Numbered from the stretch's first letter, positions 1-8,506 are shown. The stretch is 64,000 bases of DNA from Blastomonas sp. SL216 (GCA_026625625.1 CP113055.1:1614501-1678500); one strand, 5' to 3'. Numbers and translations: made by a program. The notes: generated from the letters alone by a model not told the origin.

Positions 1-1
1 C

Positions 2-241
2 ATGGCCTGCACGGTCGCGGTGGAAACCGAGATCGACCGCCATTATGCCGAGCAACTCGAAGAACTGGGCGACAGCGACCCGGAACTGAGCGCTGCCATC
101 GCCAAGTTCCGCGACGAAGAGCTTGAGCACAAGGATCGCGCGCTCGCTGAAGGCGCCGAACAGGCCTTTGGCTATCCGGTGATGAGCGCCGTGATCCGCA
201 TGGGGTGCCGCGCGGCCATCGCCCTGTCGAAGCGCATCTGA
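2..241 (+). CDS. coq7: COQ7 family demethoxyubiquinone hydroxylase, C-terminal part (5' end outside window)
   Basis: Only the last 79 residues are present; the frame is open at the left edge, so the true start lies outside. COQ7 enzymes are di-iron hydroxylases that convert demethoxyubiquinol to hydroxyubiquinol late in ubiquinone synthesis, at the inner membrane. The visible part has the family's C-terminal helices: the CTVAVE segment with ETEIDRHY, then EELEHKD, whose E-x-x-H supplies metal ligands. A hydrophobic C-terminal helix containing RMGCRAAIALSKRI follows and fits membrane association. The gene ends in TGA and is followed by 71 bases before the next start. The family call is confident; the N-terminal half cannot be judged. 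Confidence 0.88.
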   Translation: MACTVAVETEIDRHYAEQLEELGDSDPELSAAIAKFRDEELEHKDRALAEGAEQAFGYPVMSAVIRMGCRAAIALSKRI

Positions 242-312
242 TCGCCGATCACGCGCCGTTCATCCGGCACGGGCTAGATGCCCATTGAATACTAATTTGA
301 GTGGAGGACGAC

Positions 313-909
313 ATGACGAAGACCGGTACCCTGGCAGCCCTGCTGCTGATTGGAACGGCCTTCGCCGCGCCCGCCGCCGCGCAGGAAAATGCAGGCGACA
401 AGGTCGTCCAGAAGATCGTTTATGGCGATGACGCCTGCGAAGCCTCGACCGATCCCAACGAGATCGTCGTGTGCATGCGGATGGACGAGCAGGAACGCTA
501 CCGCATCCCCGAAAAGCTGCGCAGCGACCCCAATGCCATCGCCAATACCAGCTGGACCGAGCGCGTCCGGTCGATGGAAACCGTCGGCAATTTCGGCACC
601 GATAGCTGCTCGCCGGTCGGCGCAGGCGGCTTTACCGGCTGCACCCAGACGCTGGTCCAGGCCGCGCGTGCCGAAAAGAAACAGGGCGAGGAGGCGATTG
701 CCGGTCGCCTGATCGAGGAAGAGCGCCAGCGCCGCCTGTCGAACATCGATCGCGATGCTGCTGCGGTCGAAGCCCGTCAGAAGGAGATCGAGGCACAGCT
801 TGATTCGCGCAAGGCAGAGCGCGAAGCCGCAGCCGCCGCGATGCGCGCGCAGGCTGACGGTCTGGAACCCGAGCGTCGCCCCGAGCCGGAAACCCCCTCG
901 CCCGAATAA
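313..909 (+). CDS. secreted/periplasmic coiled-coil protein of unknown function
   Basis: The product is 198 aa. The ATG at 313 was chosen because it opens a clear signal peptide (KTGTLAALLL...APAAAQ, cleavage after about residue 24) and follows a GGAGG ribosome site at 302-306; an in-frame GTG at 301 would add four residues. The mature part has four Cys residues in two pairs, within a DDACEAS...VVCMR block and a DSCSP...GCTQT block, which suggests disulfides. A charged Glu/Arg/Ala-rich coiled coil spans about residues 115-180, and the tail is Pro/Glu-rich. I recognise the general type from sphingomonads but know of no assigned function. It stands alone between coq7 and the PH-domain pair. Confidence 0.8.
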   Translation: MTKTGTLAALLLIGTAFAAPAAAQENAGDKVVQKIVYGDDACEASTDPNEIVVCMRMDEQERYRIPEKLRSDPNAIANTSWTERVRSMETVGNFGTDSCSPVGAGGFTGCTQTLVQAARAEKKQGEEAIAGRLIEEERQRRLSNIDRDAAAVEARQKEIEAQLDSRKAEREAAAAAMRAQADGLEPERRPEPETPSPE

Positions 910-1012
910 GCGGCAAGCCCCGCCAAGCAACCGACTTGCGCGACTAATACACCTGCTCCATATATAGAAGTGGCGCGGGCGCAGATGGCGTCGGCGCGCA
1001 GGGAGCGCAGGC

Positions 1013-1540
1013 ATGTCGATTTCGGTGGCGGATGGTTTGATCCCGGCAGAGATGCCGTCGGACAGTCTGAGCCACGGGCTCCGACCGCTGGACCGTGCCT
1101 ATGTTCACGTCATCCGCATCATGACCGCGCTGGTGCTGCTGCCGGTGCTGATCGCGGCCGTGGTGGTCGAATTCGCGCTGGTGGCCAAGGGCGTGATCGA
1201 ACATGGCCCTGTCATCGCGCCGGCATTGGCCCTTGCGGCCTTCATTCTGGTGTTCCTGCCGCAGCGGCGATGGCGGCGCTGGGGCTTTAGCGACAGCGAC
1301 GAACAGCTCCGTGTCGCGCGCGGCTGGATGTTCCGCACCGATACCATCGTCCCGTTCAAGCGCATCCAGCATATCGATATGGGCCAGGGCCCGATCGAGC
1401 GGCTGTTCGATCTGGCGAGCCTGACCGTGCACACCGCCGGCACGCACAACAGCATCGTCACCCTGCCGGGCCTCCGCCGCAGCCAGGCAGAGGCGATGCG
1501 CGATGCGATGCGGCTGCACATTCGCCGCGAGGCCGAATGA
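1013..1540 (+). CDS. PH domain-containing membrane protein (YdbS-like)
   Basis: The product is 175 aa. It has two membrane helices (about residues 36-60 and 66-86) followed by one bacterial PH (bPH2, YdbS-type) domain. The domain is recognisable from RVARGWMFRTDTIVPFKRIQHIDMG, then IERLFDLASLTVHTAG and a terminal helix. The start at ATG 1013 follows GGGAG at 1001-1005. The stop overlaps the next start by four bases (ATGA), so the two proteins are translationally coupled. In Bacillus the comparable YdbS/YdbT pair has been linked to bacteriocin resistance; whether that holds here is unknown. Confidence 0.85.
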   Translation: MSISVADGLIPAEMPSDSLSHGLRPLDRAYVHVIRIMTALVLLPVLIAAVVVEFALVAKGVIEHGPVIAPALALAAFILVFLPQRRWRRWGFSDSDEQLRVARGWMFRTDTIVPFKRIQHIDMGQGPIERLFDLASLTVHTAGTHNSIVTLPGLRRSQAEAMRDAMRLHIRREAE

Positions 1541-3057
1541 CCGAGACGTTGAGCGCGGATACGCCGCCCGCCGCAACAGCTGCGGAAACCGGCGCGGACC
1601 GGCGGCTGCATCCGCTGACCCTGTTGCTCAACCTGTCGCGCCAAGTGCCGCAGGCGATGCTGGGGCTGATCGCGCTGCGCTTCAGCGGGCCGGACGAGCT
1701 GCGCCCCTGGGTCGGCCTGCTGGCGCTCGCTGCGGTGCTCGCGATGTTCGGTTTCGAATATTATCGCTGGTGGCGCTTTTCCTATCGGCTGGATGCCGAG
1801 GAACTGCGCATTGCCAGTGGCGTCTTCAGCCGCAACGTCCGCTCCATCCCCTATGAACGCATCCAGGACGTCAATCTGGAACAGGGCCCGTTCGCGCGCA
1901 TTCTGGGCATGGCCAAGGTGCGGCTGGAGACCGGCAGCAGCGGCAGCGGCGATGAAGGCGCACTCGATTCAGTCGATCTGGCCGAAGCCGAGCGGTTGCG
2001 CGATGTCATCCGCCTGCGCAAGGCGGCGCAACAGGCAGGCACCACCGCCATGCCCGGCGACGAGGCCGCCGTTGGGGCGAGCAGCGACGCCCCGGTGCTG
2101 TTCGCGATGGACAGCCAGCGCATCCTGATTGCCGGGATCTTCAATTTCTCGCTGGTCTTCTTCGCCGTTGTCGGCGCGGTGGTGAACAATCTCGACTTCC
2201 TGATGCCCGACGATTTCTGGGATCCGCGCCGGCTGCTCGACTTTCTGGGGCTGGACGATCTGTTCGCTACGCTCGACCTGGCTGCACGCATCGCCTCGGT
2301 CGTTGCGGCCCTGTTCGGCCTGGTCATTGTCGGGCTGATCGGCGGGATCATCCGCACGGCGTTGCGCGAATATGGCTTCCGGCTGGAGCGGACCGAGACC
2401 GGCTTTCGCCGCCGCCGCGGCCTTGTCACGCTGACCGATGTCGTCATGCCACTCCACCGCATCCAGGCGGCAGTGATCGCGACCGGACCGATCCGCCGCC
2501 GCTTCGGCTGGTATGAACTGAAGGTGCAGAGCCTGGCGAGCGACAGCGAGAAGGAAAGCGACCACAGCATCGCTCCGCTCGCCAGCGCAGAGGAACTTCG
2601 CCACGTCCTCGCACAAACCCGGATCGCCTGGGAAACCGACCATTCCGCCATGCGTGCGGTCGATCCTGCGATGTGGTGGGTGCCACTGGTCTTCGCCCTG
2701 CCCGTACCAATCATCGGCATCGGCGCATCGGCCGCGATCGCCAGTCCGTGGATCGCGCTGGCCTATGTTCTGCTGCCGCTGGTGCCGCTGATCAGCTGGC
2801 TCCACTGGCGCGCGCACCGCTATGCGCTGCTGGGCGATCAGCTTTATGTCCGCAGCGGCTTCTGGAACCAGACGCTCACGCTGTTGCCGCTGCGCCGCGT
2901 GCAGAGCGTCGACATCAAGCAGAGCACAGTCAGCCGCTTTATCGGCCTGGCTGAAATCGCCATCGGTGTCGCCGGTCGCCCCTCTGCCGTCACGATCCAG
3001 GCGATCCCGCTGGAAGAGGCCATCGCACTCAGGGCGCAGCTGCTCCAATTGTCCTGA
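1537..3057 (+). CDS. triple bacterial PH-domain membrane protein (YdbT-like)
   Basis: The product is 506 aa, of YdbT type. Three bPH2 units are visible. The first is at about residues 83-170 (LRIASGVFSRNVRSIPYERIQDV, then LEQGPFARILG). The second is near 285-350 (FRRRRGLVTLTDVVMPLHRIQ) and the third near 430-500 (LYVRSGFWNQTLTLLPLRRVQSVDIKQ). They are separated by paired hydrophobic segments, including about 193-215, 248-270 and 380-415. The repeated pattern (R/Y)xGxxxxxxxxxPxxRIQ is the family signature. The ATG overlaps the stop of the single-PH gene upstream. The two probably form one membrane complex; no enzymatic motif is visible. Confidence 0.87.
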   Translation: MTETLSADTPPAATAAETGADRRLHPLTLLLNLSRQVPQAMLGLIALRFSGPDELRPWVGLLALAAVLAMFGFEYYRWWRFSYRLDAEELRIASGVFSRNVRSIPYERIQDVNLEQGPFARILGMAKVRLETGSSGSGDEGALDSVDLAEAERLRDVIRLRKAAQQAGTTAMPGDEAAVGASSDAPVLFAMDSQRILIAGIFNFSLVFFAVVGAVVNNLDFLMPDDFWDPRRLLDFLGLDDLFATLDLAARIASVVAALFGLVIVGLIGGIIRTALREYGFRLERTETGFRRRRGLVTLTDVVMPLHRIQAAVIATGPIRRRFGWYELKVQSLASDSEKESDHSIAPLASAEELRHVLAQTRIAWETDHSAMRAVDPAMWWVPLVFALPVPIIGIGASAAIASPWIALAYVLLPLVPLISWLHWRAHRYALLGDQLYVRSGFWNQTLTLLPLRRVQSVDIKQSTVSRFIGLAEIAIGVAGRPSAVTIQAIPLEEAIALRAQLLQLS

Positions 3058-3068
3058 TTGCTGCACGG

Positions 3069-3088
3069 TGCCGGCTCAGGGTCCGGCA
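3069..3088. terminator. possible stem-loop between convergent genes
   Basis: TGCCGG and CCGGCA form a perfect 6-bp stem around an 8-base loop, 11 bases after the PH-domain gene stop and upstream of the convergent DUF3299 stop. No T-run follows on either strand, so termination activity is only suggested by position. Confidence 0.25.
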
Positions 3089-3214
3089 TACGCACGAATG
3101 CTGTAGAGAAATGCGCGATCTGCCGGGAGCTACCTGCAGCATCTGGCCTGGTTCCCGGATAACCGATGTGTAGCCACTAGACCGCCGCGCTGACGTGCGT
3201 CCGAGTATGTGCTT

Positions 3215-3727
3215 TCATGCCGGGCTTGAGGCTTTCATGCGGTAGAAGATGCCGCTTTCGTCCTGGCCGGTCAGTTCCAGCACGCCGCTCACCACGATCA
3301 TCTTGGTCTCGTTGGTGGCAAAGGGGATGTCGGCATAGACCTCGATGAACTGGTTGGGCACCGCGTGGAAGTGGAACGGGCAGCCGGGCGGATAGGCGAG
3401 CAGCACGAAATGCTTCTGCCGCCCCCCGGTTTCCAGCGGCTTCATCCATCCCGCCACCTTGATGCGTTTGCCGGCCAGCGCCTTGACCGCCGGAGTGAAC
3501 AGCGGCTTGGAATAGAGATAGCCGTCCTTGCCCGTGCGCGTCTGTTCCTTGGTCGCTTCCAGCACCGCCCAGGATACACCGCCCTTGGGCGTCGCGGCGG
3601 GTTTCCACACATCTTCGACCGGGGCCTTCTTGCCCTGCTGCATCGCGGCCTGTCCGGCGGTCTGCGGCAAGGCGATCAGGCTCAGGGCGGCCAGGACAAG
3701 GGCTGGAGCAAGAATGGCAAGGCACAT
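3215..3727 (-). CDS. DUF3299 domain exported protein of a Zur-type ABC locus
   Basis: The product is 170 aa. ATG at 3727 was chosen because it opens a signal peptide (CLAILAPALVLAALSLIALPQ, cleavage near the AxA before residue 25) and sits 11 bases after the permease stop; the frame stays open upstream into the permease gene. The mature domain has the DUF3299 pattern: KRIKVAGWMKPLE, then FVLLAYPPGCPFHFHAVPNQ with a C-x-F-H-F-H metal-ligand-like cluster, and later IYRMKA. DUF3299 proteins commonly accompany an FtsX-like permease and ATPase in zinc-starvation loci, as in Pseudomonas PA4064-PA4066 and Vibrio Zrg. A role in handling zinc in the periplasm is inferred from context. Confidence 0.82.
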   Translation of the reverse strand: MCLAILAPALVLAALSLIALPQTAGQAAMQQGKKAPVEDVWKPAATPKGGVSWAVLEATKEQTRTGKDGYLYSKPLFTPAVKALAGKRIKVAGWMKPLETGGRQKHFVLLAYPPGCPFHFHAVPNQFIEVYADIPFATNETKMIVVSGVLELTGQDESGIFYRMKASSPA

Positions 3728-3738
3728 AGGGGCTGTCC

Positions 3739-5016
3739 TCAGCTGTAGCGGGCAAGCGTGGTGGCAAGATCGACCCGGAAGATCCGGATCGCGGGGATCA
3801 GTGCAGCGACCAGCCCGATGGCCAGCGCGGCGAGCAGGATCAGGCCCTCGCCCGGCAGGATGCGCAGCGCGGACAGGCCGAGTTCGTCGAGCGTCGGGAA
3901 GCTGGCGCTGGCCAGCGCGATCAGGCCATGCGCGATGGCAATGCCCCCCAGCGCGCCGATCGCCGCGATCAGCAGGCCTTCGATCAGGATGGTGCCGAAC
4001 ACGGTGGCGGGCCGCGCCCCCATAACGCGCAGCAGCGCCAGGTCGCCCTCGCGCGCACGGGTCGCGCTCCAAAGGGCCACGAACAGGCTGAGCCCCGCCG
4101 ACATGGCGAGCAGCCATCCGAACAGCCGCGCGCCCTCGATGATCGATCCGAACAGCCCCAGCAGCCGCGCGGCTTCGGCTGCGGGGGCTGCGGCCTGCAG
4201 GGCGGTCTGGCGGTTGATCTGCGAAGGCAGCCGCATCGCGGCCGAGGCATTGCGATAGCGCACCAGCAAGGCGGTGACCTCGGGCTCCATGCCGGGCATC
4301 GCGGCTTCATCGGCATGCTCTTCGTGATGCACGCCGCCTTCGTCATGGTCATGCCCGTCGTCATGGTCATGGCTGTCCTCATCATGCCCGTCATGCTCGA
4401 TGCCGTGCACATCCCAGACCGATTCGACCGAGGTCAGGATCAGGCGGTCGAGCACCGTTCCACTCGGGGCGAGGATGCCGACCGTCTCGAACGGCGCATG
4501 ATCATGCCCCTGCCCGTCCTCCTCGCCGGTTTCCAGCCCATGGCTGCCGATGAATTTCTGGCCCAGCTTCGCGCCGGTGCGCCGCGCGACTTCAGCGCCC
4601 AGCACCGCCTCGGCGGGCTGTGCAAAGGCGCGGCCCTTGGCCATCCGCGCGCCGTAAAGCGCCAGCAGCTGGTCATCGCTGCCGACAATGCGGAAGCCCT
4701 GGAAATTGTCGCCCAGCGCCAGCGGCACCACCCGCGCAACGCCCGGATCACTGCGCAATCGATCAAGTTCGCTGAGCGGGATGTTCCCGGTCGGCACATC
4801 GATATGATAGACGCTCGACAGCACCAGTTGCAGCGGCGAGCCCTTGGCCCCCACGACCAGATCGATCCCGCGCGCGTCGCGCTCGAACCGCTCGCCTGCC
4901 TGCTCGGCAAATTGCAGCAGCAGCACCAATGTGGCCACCGCGATCGCGAGCAGCAGCGCGTTGAGCGCGACGGTCAGCGGACGATCGCGCATATAGGCCA
5001 GCGCCAGCCGGATCAT
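3739..5016 (-). CDS. FtsX/MacB-type ABC permease with histidine-rich periplasmic loop
   Basis: The product is 425 aa with FtsX topology: one N-terminal helix (about residues 13-36), a large periplasmic domain and three C-terminal helices (about 290-320, 340-365, 385-410). The N-terminal MacB-PCD-like part contains GIDLVVGAKGSPLQ and the typical LGDNFQGFRIVG. Residues 204-234 form an extreme His/Asp/Glu stretch with about ten His, preceded by GHDHAP at 170-174; this is a likely zinc-binding loop. The ATG overlaps the ATPase stop by four bases. It pairs with the upstream ATPase and the downstream DUF3299 protein. Direction of transport and substrate are not proven; a metal-linked role is inferred from the His loop and the locus. 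Confidence 0.87.
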   Translation of the reverse strand: MIRLALAYMRDRPLTVALNALLLAIAVATLVLLLQFAEQAGERFERDARGIDLVVGAKGSPLQLVLSSVYHIDVPTGNIPLSELDRLRSDPGVARVVPLALGDNFQGFRIVGSDDQLLALYGARMAKGRAFAQPAEAVLGAEVARRTGAKLGQKFIGSHGLETGEEDGQGHDHAPFETVGILAPSGTVLDRLILTSVESVWDVHGIEHDGHDEDSHDHDDGHDHDEGGVHHEEHADEAAMPGMEPEVTALLVRYRNASAAMRLPSQINRQTALQAAAPAAEAARLLGLFGSIIEGARLFGWLLAMSAGLSLFVALWSATRAREGDLALLRVMGARPATVFGTILIEGLLIAAIGALGGIAIAHGLIALASASFPTLDELGLSALRILPGEGLILLAALAIGLVAALIPAIRIFRVDLATTLARYS

Positions 5017-5669
5017 GCGGCCGCTCCCGCAAGCGCCGGGCCGAGCTGCCGGACGGAGGCGATATGATCGCGCAACCTGTCGTCATGCGTGACGATCAGC
5101 AGGCTGGCCCCCGCCTCGTGCGCGCATTCGCGCAGCAGCGCGGCGACTTTTTCCATATTGCCATGGTCGAGCGCGGATGTCGGCTCGTCGGCGATGATGA
5201 GGTCCGGCCTGCCGATCAGCGCCCGGGCGATGGCGGCGCGCTGCGCTTCGCCCTGGCTCAGTTCGCGGGGCCGGGCATGCGCGCGGTGGGTAAGGCCCAG
5301 CCGCTCGATCAGCATCGCTACCCGCTCGCTTTCGGTGCCATGGCCGCTGAGGCGCTGCGCCAGCCTGAGATTGGCCGTGAGGTCGAGCGCGGAAACCAGC
5401 TTGAGCGTCTGGAAGACCAGGCCGATGCGGCGGCGGCGCAGATCGTCGCGATGGCGCGCACCGATGCCGGTCATGCTCTCGCCACCGATCGCGATCGTTC
5501 CCTTGTCGGGTGTCAGCAGGCCGCAAATCAGGTTGACCAATGTCGATTTGCCGCTGCCCGAAGCGCCGATCAGCAGGCTCTGTTCGCCTGCAGCCATTTC
5601 AAAGCTGAAGTCGTTCAGAATGTCGCGCCCGCCATAACGGAAGGCGAGGTTGTGGATCGCAAGGCTCAT
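5013..5669 (-). CDS. ABC transporter ATP-binding protein (LolD/MacB class)
   Basis: The product is 218 aa, the normal size for a LolD/FtsE-class ATPase. Walker A GASGSGKST lies at residues 35-43, the Q-loop at FQTLK, and the signature LSQGEAQR is followed by Walker B LIIADEPTSALD and the H-loop VTHD. It should energise the FtsX-like permease encoded immediately downstream with a 4-base overlap. The gene lies 16 bases after the small exported protein gene and so probably belongs to one minus-strand operon running from about 6021 to 3215. Confidence 0.92.
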   Translation of the reverse strand: MSLAIHNLAFRYGGRDILNDFSFEMAAGEQSLLIGASGSGKSTLVNLICGLLTPDKGTIAIGGESMTGIGARHRDDLRRRRIGLVFQTLKLVSALDLTANLRLAQRLSGHGTESERVAMLIERLGLTHRAHARPRELSQGEAQRAAIARALIGRPDLIIADEPTSALDHGNMEKVAALLRECAHEAGASLLIVTHDDRLRDHIASVRQLGPALAGAAA

Positions 5670-5685
5670 GATATGCGCGCGGCGC

Positions 5686-6021
5686 TCAGTCCTTGGTCGC
5701 GGTAAACCATTGCGACTGGCTGGCGCTGGCCTCTACCGAAACCGGCGTGATGGCTGCGGCCTGCGCGGTGGACCGAGTGCTGGCAGTGCTGGCCTGGCGA
5801 GGCTGCGATGCCGCATCGTTGCTGCTCGCGCTGCTCGTCGCTGCCTTGTCCTGCGGCTGGCTCTGCTGCGCCTGCTGTTCAGCGGGCACATTCCAGGCGG
5901 TATGCTGGGCGAAGGGGTTCATCCGGGTATAGCCGAAGCCCTCCAGATCACAGGCACTGGCCGCCTGAGGGATCGCCACAAGCGCTGCAAAACCGGTGAT
6001 TGCTGCTGCCACGATACGCAT
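5686..6021 (-). CDS. small exported Gln/Ser/Ala-rich protein, first gene of ABC operon
   Basis: The product is 111 aa. ATG at 6021 has a good ribosome site (AAGGGG) and starts a signal peptide (RIVAAAITGFAALVAIPQAASA). The mature part begins with a Cys and continues EGFGYTRMNPFAQHTAWN, then becomes a low-complexity Gln/Ser/Ala/Thr segment (about residues 50-95) before the end QWFTATKD. It sits where other Zur-regulated ABC loci carry a His-rich DUF2796 (ZrgA-like) protein, but it has only one His, so it is not that family. A Zur-like site lies about 30 bases upstream of the start. I do not recognise a function; a lipid- or metal-binding accessory role would be a guess. Confidence 0.7.
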   Translation of the reverse strand: MRIVAAAITGFAALVAIPQAASACDLEGFGYTRMNPFAQHTAWNVPAEQQAQQSQPQDKAATSSASSNDAASQPRQASTASTRSTAQAAAITPVSVEASASQSQWFTATKD

Positions 6022-6048
6022 GAACACACCCCTTCTCGAAAGTTGAGC

Positions 6049-6065
6049 AACGTTACAACATATCG
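6049..6065 (-). promoter_or_regulatory. Zur-like site upstream of the small exported protein/ABC operon
   Basis: Read on the minus strand the site is CGATATGTTGTAACGTT. Its core GATATGTTGTAAC resembles the left half and centre of the Zur box pattern (ATGTTATA-ATAACAT). It is in the 95-base gap between the MerC-like gene stop and the start at 6021, a normal operator position. It is only partly palindromic. Confidence 0.45.
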
Positions 6066-6116
6066 TGACGGCTTGGCAAAGCCTTTGTTCGCAGTTGCGA
6101 CAAGGCGGGCCTTGGT

Positions 6117-6533
6117 TCATCCATGCAACTGTCCCCTGGGGTGCCGCGCGAACCAGTTGGTGAGGTGCGCGATGGCCAGAAGCACGCTACCCGAGCTGCT
6201 GATGGCGACCTCCGCCGGCTCTGTCACCGGCAACACCAGCGCGAGCACCAGCAACGCCAAGCCAGTCAGCCCAACCGACATGACCAGCAGGCGGTTCTGC
6301 CGCGCCGCCTTCAGCAGGATCGAGAGACTGACCGGTCCGGCGAGCAGAACGATCCACAGATGCAGGTCGAACGGCAGGTCCAGCGTGCGGCTGACCGTCG
6401 GAGACCAGGCGAGCAGCAGCGGCAGCAACAGGCAATGCGCCAGGCACAGCAAAGATGCCGTGATCGCAACGCCTTCCGCCAGATCGGTGGTCTTCGGGGC
6501 GGCGCCGGGGCGACCATGGCGGCGGGTAGGCAT
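6117..6533 (-). CDS. MerC-like small membrane protein
   Basis: The product is 138 aa with four predicted membrane helices (about residues 21-43, 52-72, 80-100, 108-128). The first holds the pattern LLCLAHCLLLPLLL, similar to the MerC family segment with a Cys pair and a Pro in helix 1; here the Cys are spaced C-x3-C. MerC proteins are inner-membrane Hg(II) carriers, but relatives of this size without other mer genes occur in zinc-regulated loci. ATG 6533 was chosen for its spacing from GGAGA; an in-frame GTG at 6539 would add two residues. It diverges from the COG0523 gene across a palindromic site. Zinc-related transport is inferred, not shown. Confidence 0.72.
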   Translation of the reverse strand: MPTRRHGRPGAAPKTTDLAEGVAITASLLCLAHCLLLPLLLAWSPTVSRTLDLPFDLHLWIVLLAGPVSLSILLKAARQNRLLVMSVGLTGLALLVLALVLPVTEPAEVAISSSGSVLLAIAHLTNWFARHPRGQLHG

Positions 6534-6570
6534 GGGCACATTTCTCCACTTGTGCAGTTCGACGACAGTC

Positions 6571-6588
6571 TATAATGATATAACATTA
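6571..6588. promoter_or_regulatory. divergent promoter region with Zur-box-like palindrome
   Basis: TAATGATATAACATTA (6573-6588) matches its own reverse complement at 14 of 16 positions and resembles a Zur box (ATG-TATA-CAT). It overlaps a perfect TATAAT at 6571-6576 that could be the -10 element for the COG0523 gene; a TTGTGC at 6550-6555 with 15-base spacing is a possible -35. The site lies between the MerC-like and COG0523 starts and could control both. Confidence 0.6.
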
Positions 6589-6614
6589 CATATCAAGTCC
6601 CAGAAAGGTTGCCC

Positions 6615-7856
6615 ATGCCGATGCCCGACCCCGCCTCCACCGCCAAGCTGCCCGTAACGGTGCTGTCCGGCTTTCTGGGCGCGGGCAAGACCACCTTGCT
6701 CAACCATATTCTGGCCAATGTCGAAGGTCTGCGCGTCGCGGTGATCGTCAACGACATGTCCGAGGTGAATATCGACGCCGCCCTGGTGCGCGGCGGCGAG
6801 GCTGCGCTCAGCCGGGCGAGCGAGGAGCTGGTCGAGATGACCAATGGCTGCATCTGCTGCACGCTGCGCGATGATCTGCTGAAGGAAGTGCGCGCGCTCG
6901 CACAGGCGGGCCGTTTCGATTATCTGGTGATCGAAAGTACCGGCATTTCGGAACCCCTTCCGGTCGCAGCGACGTTCAGCTTTCGCGACGAGGCAGGCGA
7001 ATGCCTGGGCGATGTCGCAACGCTCGACACGATGGTCACCGTGGTCGATGCGGTGAATCTGCTCAACGATTATTCCAGCGCGGAATTTCTGGCTGATCGC
7101 GGCGAATCGCTGGGCGAAGATGACACCCGCAGTCTGGTCGGCCTGCTGGTCGAGCAGATCGAATTTGCCGATGTCATCATCGTCAACAAGGCATCGGATG
7201 TCAGCGCTGACCATCTCGCCACGGTCACCAAATTGTGCGCTTCGCTCAACGCCGATGCACGCATCATCACGGCAGACCGGTCGCAGGTCGATCTCAGGCA
7301 GATCCTGGGCACCGGCCTGTTCGATGACGAGCGCGCCGCCGAACATCCGCTCTGGGCCAAGGAGCTTTACGGCTATGCCAGCCATCGGCCGGAAAGCGAG
7401 GAATATGGCATCGAAAGCTTCGTCTACCGCGCGCGGCGTCCGTTCGCGCCGCAGGCCTTTTATGATTTCCTGACCGGCGACGGGCTGGAAGGCGTCGTGC
7501 GCGCCAAGGGGTTTTTCTGGCTGGCGACGCGCCCGGCCTGGGTTGGCGAGCTGGCGGTGGCGGGATCGCAGACGATGACCGCACGGCTGGGGCGATGGTG
7601 GGCCTCTGTCCCCAAGAACCAGTGGCCGCACGACAATCAGTTCGAGGATTTCGTCGCGCACAACTGGGACAGCGAATGGGGCGACCGGCGGCAGGAGCTG
7701 GTGTTCATCGGCATCGACATGGACGAGGCGCGGCTGCGCGCCGGGCTGGATCGATGCCTGGTCGATGCGGACGGCTATACCCCCGAAAGCTGGCAGGCGC
7801 TTCCCGATCCCTTCCCCGCATGGGGCGAAGTTGCCCGCATTCTGGAGAGTGCCTGA
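6615..7856 (+). CDS. COG0523 (CobW-family) G3E GTPase, probable zinc metallochaperone
   Basis: The product is 413 aa. Walker A GFLGAGKT is at residues 19-26, and the metal-binding CxCC motif NGCICCTL has Cys79, Cys81 and Cys82; both are hallmarks of the COG0523 family. The GTP-base motif NKASD and a CobW C-terminal domain (from about residue 270, with FYDFL) follow. ATG 6615 is 6 bases after AGAAAGG; an in-frame TTG at 6609 is less likely. Zur-regulated members such as ZagA and ZigA deliver zinc to client enzymes under starvation. The preceding palindrome and the flanking MerC-like and DUF1826 genes favour that role over the cobalt (CobW) role, although cob genes lie 51 kb away. Confidence 0.88.
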   Translation: MPMPDPASTAKLPVTVLSGFLGAGKTTLLNHILANVEGLRVAVIVNDMSEVNIDAALVRGGEAALSRASEELVEMTNGCICCTLRDDLLKEVRALAQAGRFDYLVIESTGISEPLPVAATFSFRDEAGECLGDVATLDTMVTVVDAVNLLNDYSSAEFLADRGESLGEDDTRSLVGLLVEQIEFADVIIVNKASDVSADHLATVTKLCASLNADARIITADRSQVDLRQILGTGLFDDERAAEHPLWAKELYGYASHRPESEEYGIESFVYRARRPFAPQAFYDFLTGDGLEGVVRAKGFFWLATRPAWVGELAVAGSQTMTARLGRWWASVPKNQWPHDNQFEDFVAHNWDSEWGDRRQELVFIGIDMDEARLRAGLDRCLVDADGYTPESWQALPDPFPAWGEVARILESA

Positions 7857-7859
7857 GCC

Positions 7860-8426
7860 ATGGCAGCGCTGAACCTTCTCACCCCCCGCGCACAAGCCCA
7901 CCAGCGCTGGGACGCGATCCGCCATCCCCAAACCCGGATCGTGATTGACGAGGATGCGGTGCTGCTGCCGCGGGGCGATATCGAGCCGCTGCTCGGTATC
8001 GCCCCCTTCGGCCATCGCGCCGCTGGTCGCCCCGCCGATCTGCTCGCAGCCCTGCCACCGTTGCCGCAGAGCCTGGGGGCGGCCATCACCGACCTTGCGA
8101 CGCGCTTTGCCGCATTGATGGGGTGCGACACGGTGCGGGTGCGGCTGGAGGGGGTAACCGGCAATGCCTGCCGCAAGGTGCACGCCGACTATACCGATCT
8201 GCGGCTGATCTGCACCCTGGCCGGGCCGGGGACCGACTATACTCTAGGCGACGATCCGGACGCACCGCTGCTCCGCATCGCGACGGGCGCGGTCGCCTTG
8301 TTCAAGGGGCATCAATTCGGGGCAGGCCACCGCGCCTGCATGCACCGCTCGCCACCGATCGAAGACAGCGGCGAGCGGCGACTGGTGCTGGTGATCGATA
8401 CCCCTGCCCGCCATCCCATGAGCTGA
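7860..8426 (+). CDS. DUF1826 family protein
   Basis: The product is 188 aa. It is recognised as DUF1826 from the central VRVRLEGVTGNACRKVHAD block followed by LRLICTLAGPGT, and a C-terminal half with VALFKGHQFG and LVLVID. The H-x-D and GHQFG segments look like a 2-oxoglutarate/iron-type jelly roll, but this is only a resemblance. The gene starts four bases after the COG0523 stop and is surely co-transcribed. DUF1826 genes often sit beside COG0523 genes in zinc-limitation regulons. No enzymatic role is established to my knowledge. Confidence 0.8.
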   Translation: MAALNLLTPRAQAHQRWDAIRHPQTRIVIDEDAVLLPRGDIEPLLGIAPFGHRAAGRPADLLAALPPLPQSLGAAITDLATRFAALMGCDTVRVRLEGVTGNACRKVHADYTDLRLICTLAGPGTDYTLGDDPDAPLLRIATGAVALFKGHQFGAGHRACMHRSPPIEDSGERRLVLVIDTPARHPMS

Positions 8427-8506
8427 TCCGCAACGCCGGGCTTGCCGGCCTGTCTGCACTCTGATCGCTGAGCCGAAGCCCGTCGCCACAAAATGGTTGA
8501 TTGCGC

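Noticed and set aside
3177-3767. alternative minus-strand frame overlapping DUF3299
   Set aside because: It gives Arg/Pro-rich text without a signal peptide. The chosen frame has the DUF3299 motifs.
6570-8183. 537-codon open frame opposite the COG0523 and DUF1826 genes
   Set aside because: It lacks family motifs, and the plus strand shows Walker A, CxCC and DUF1826 blocks in good context.
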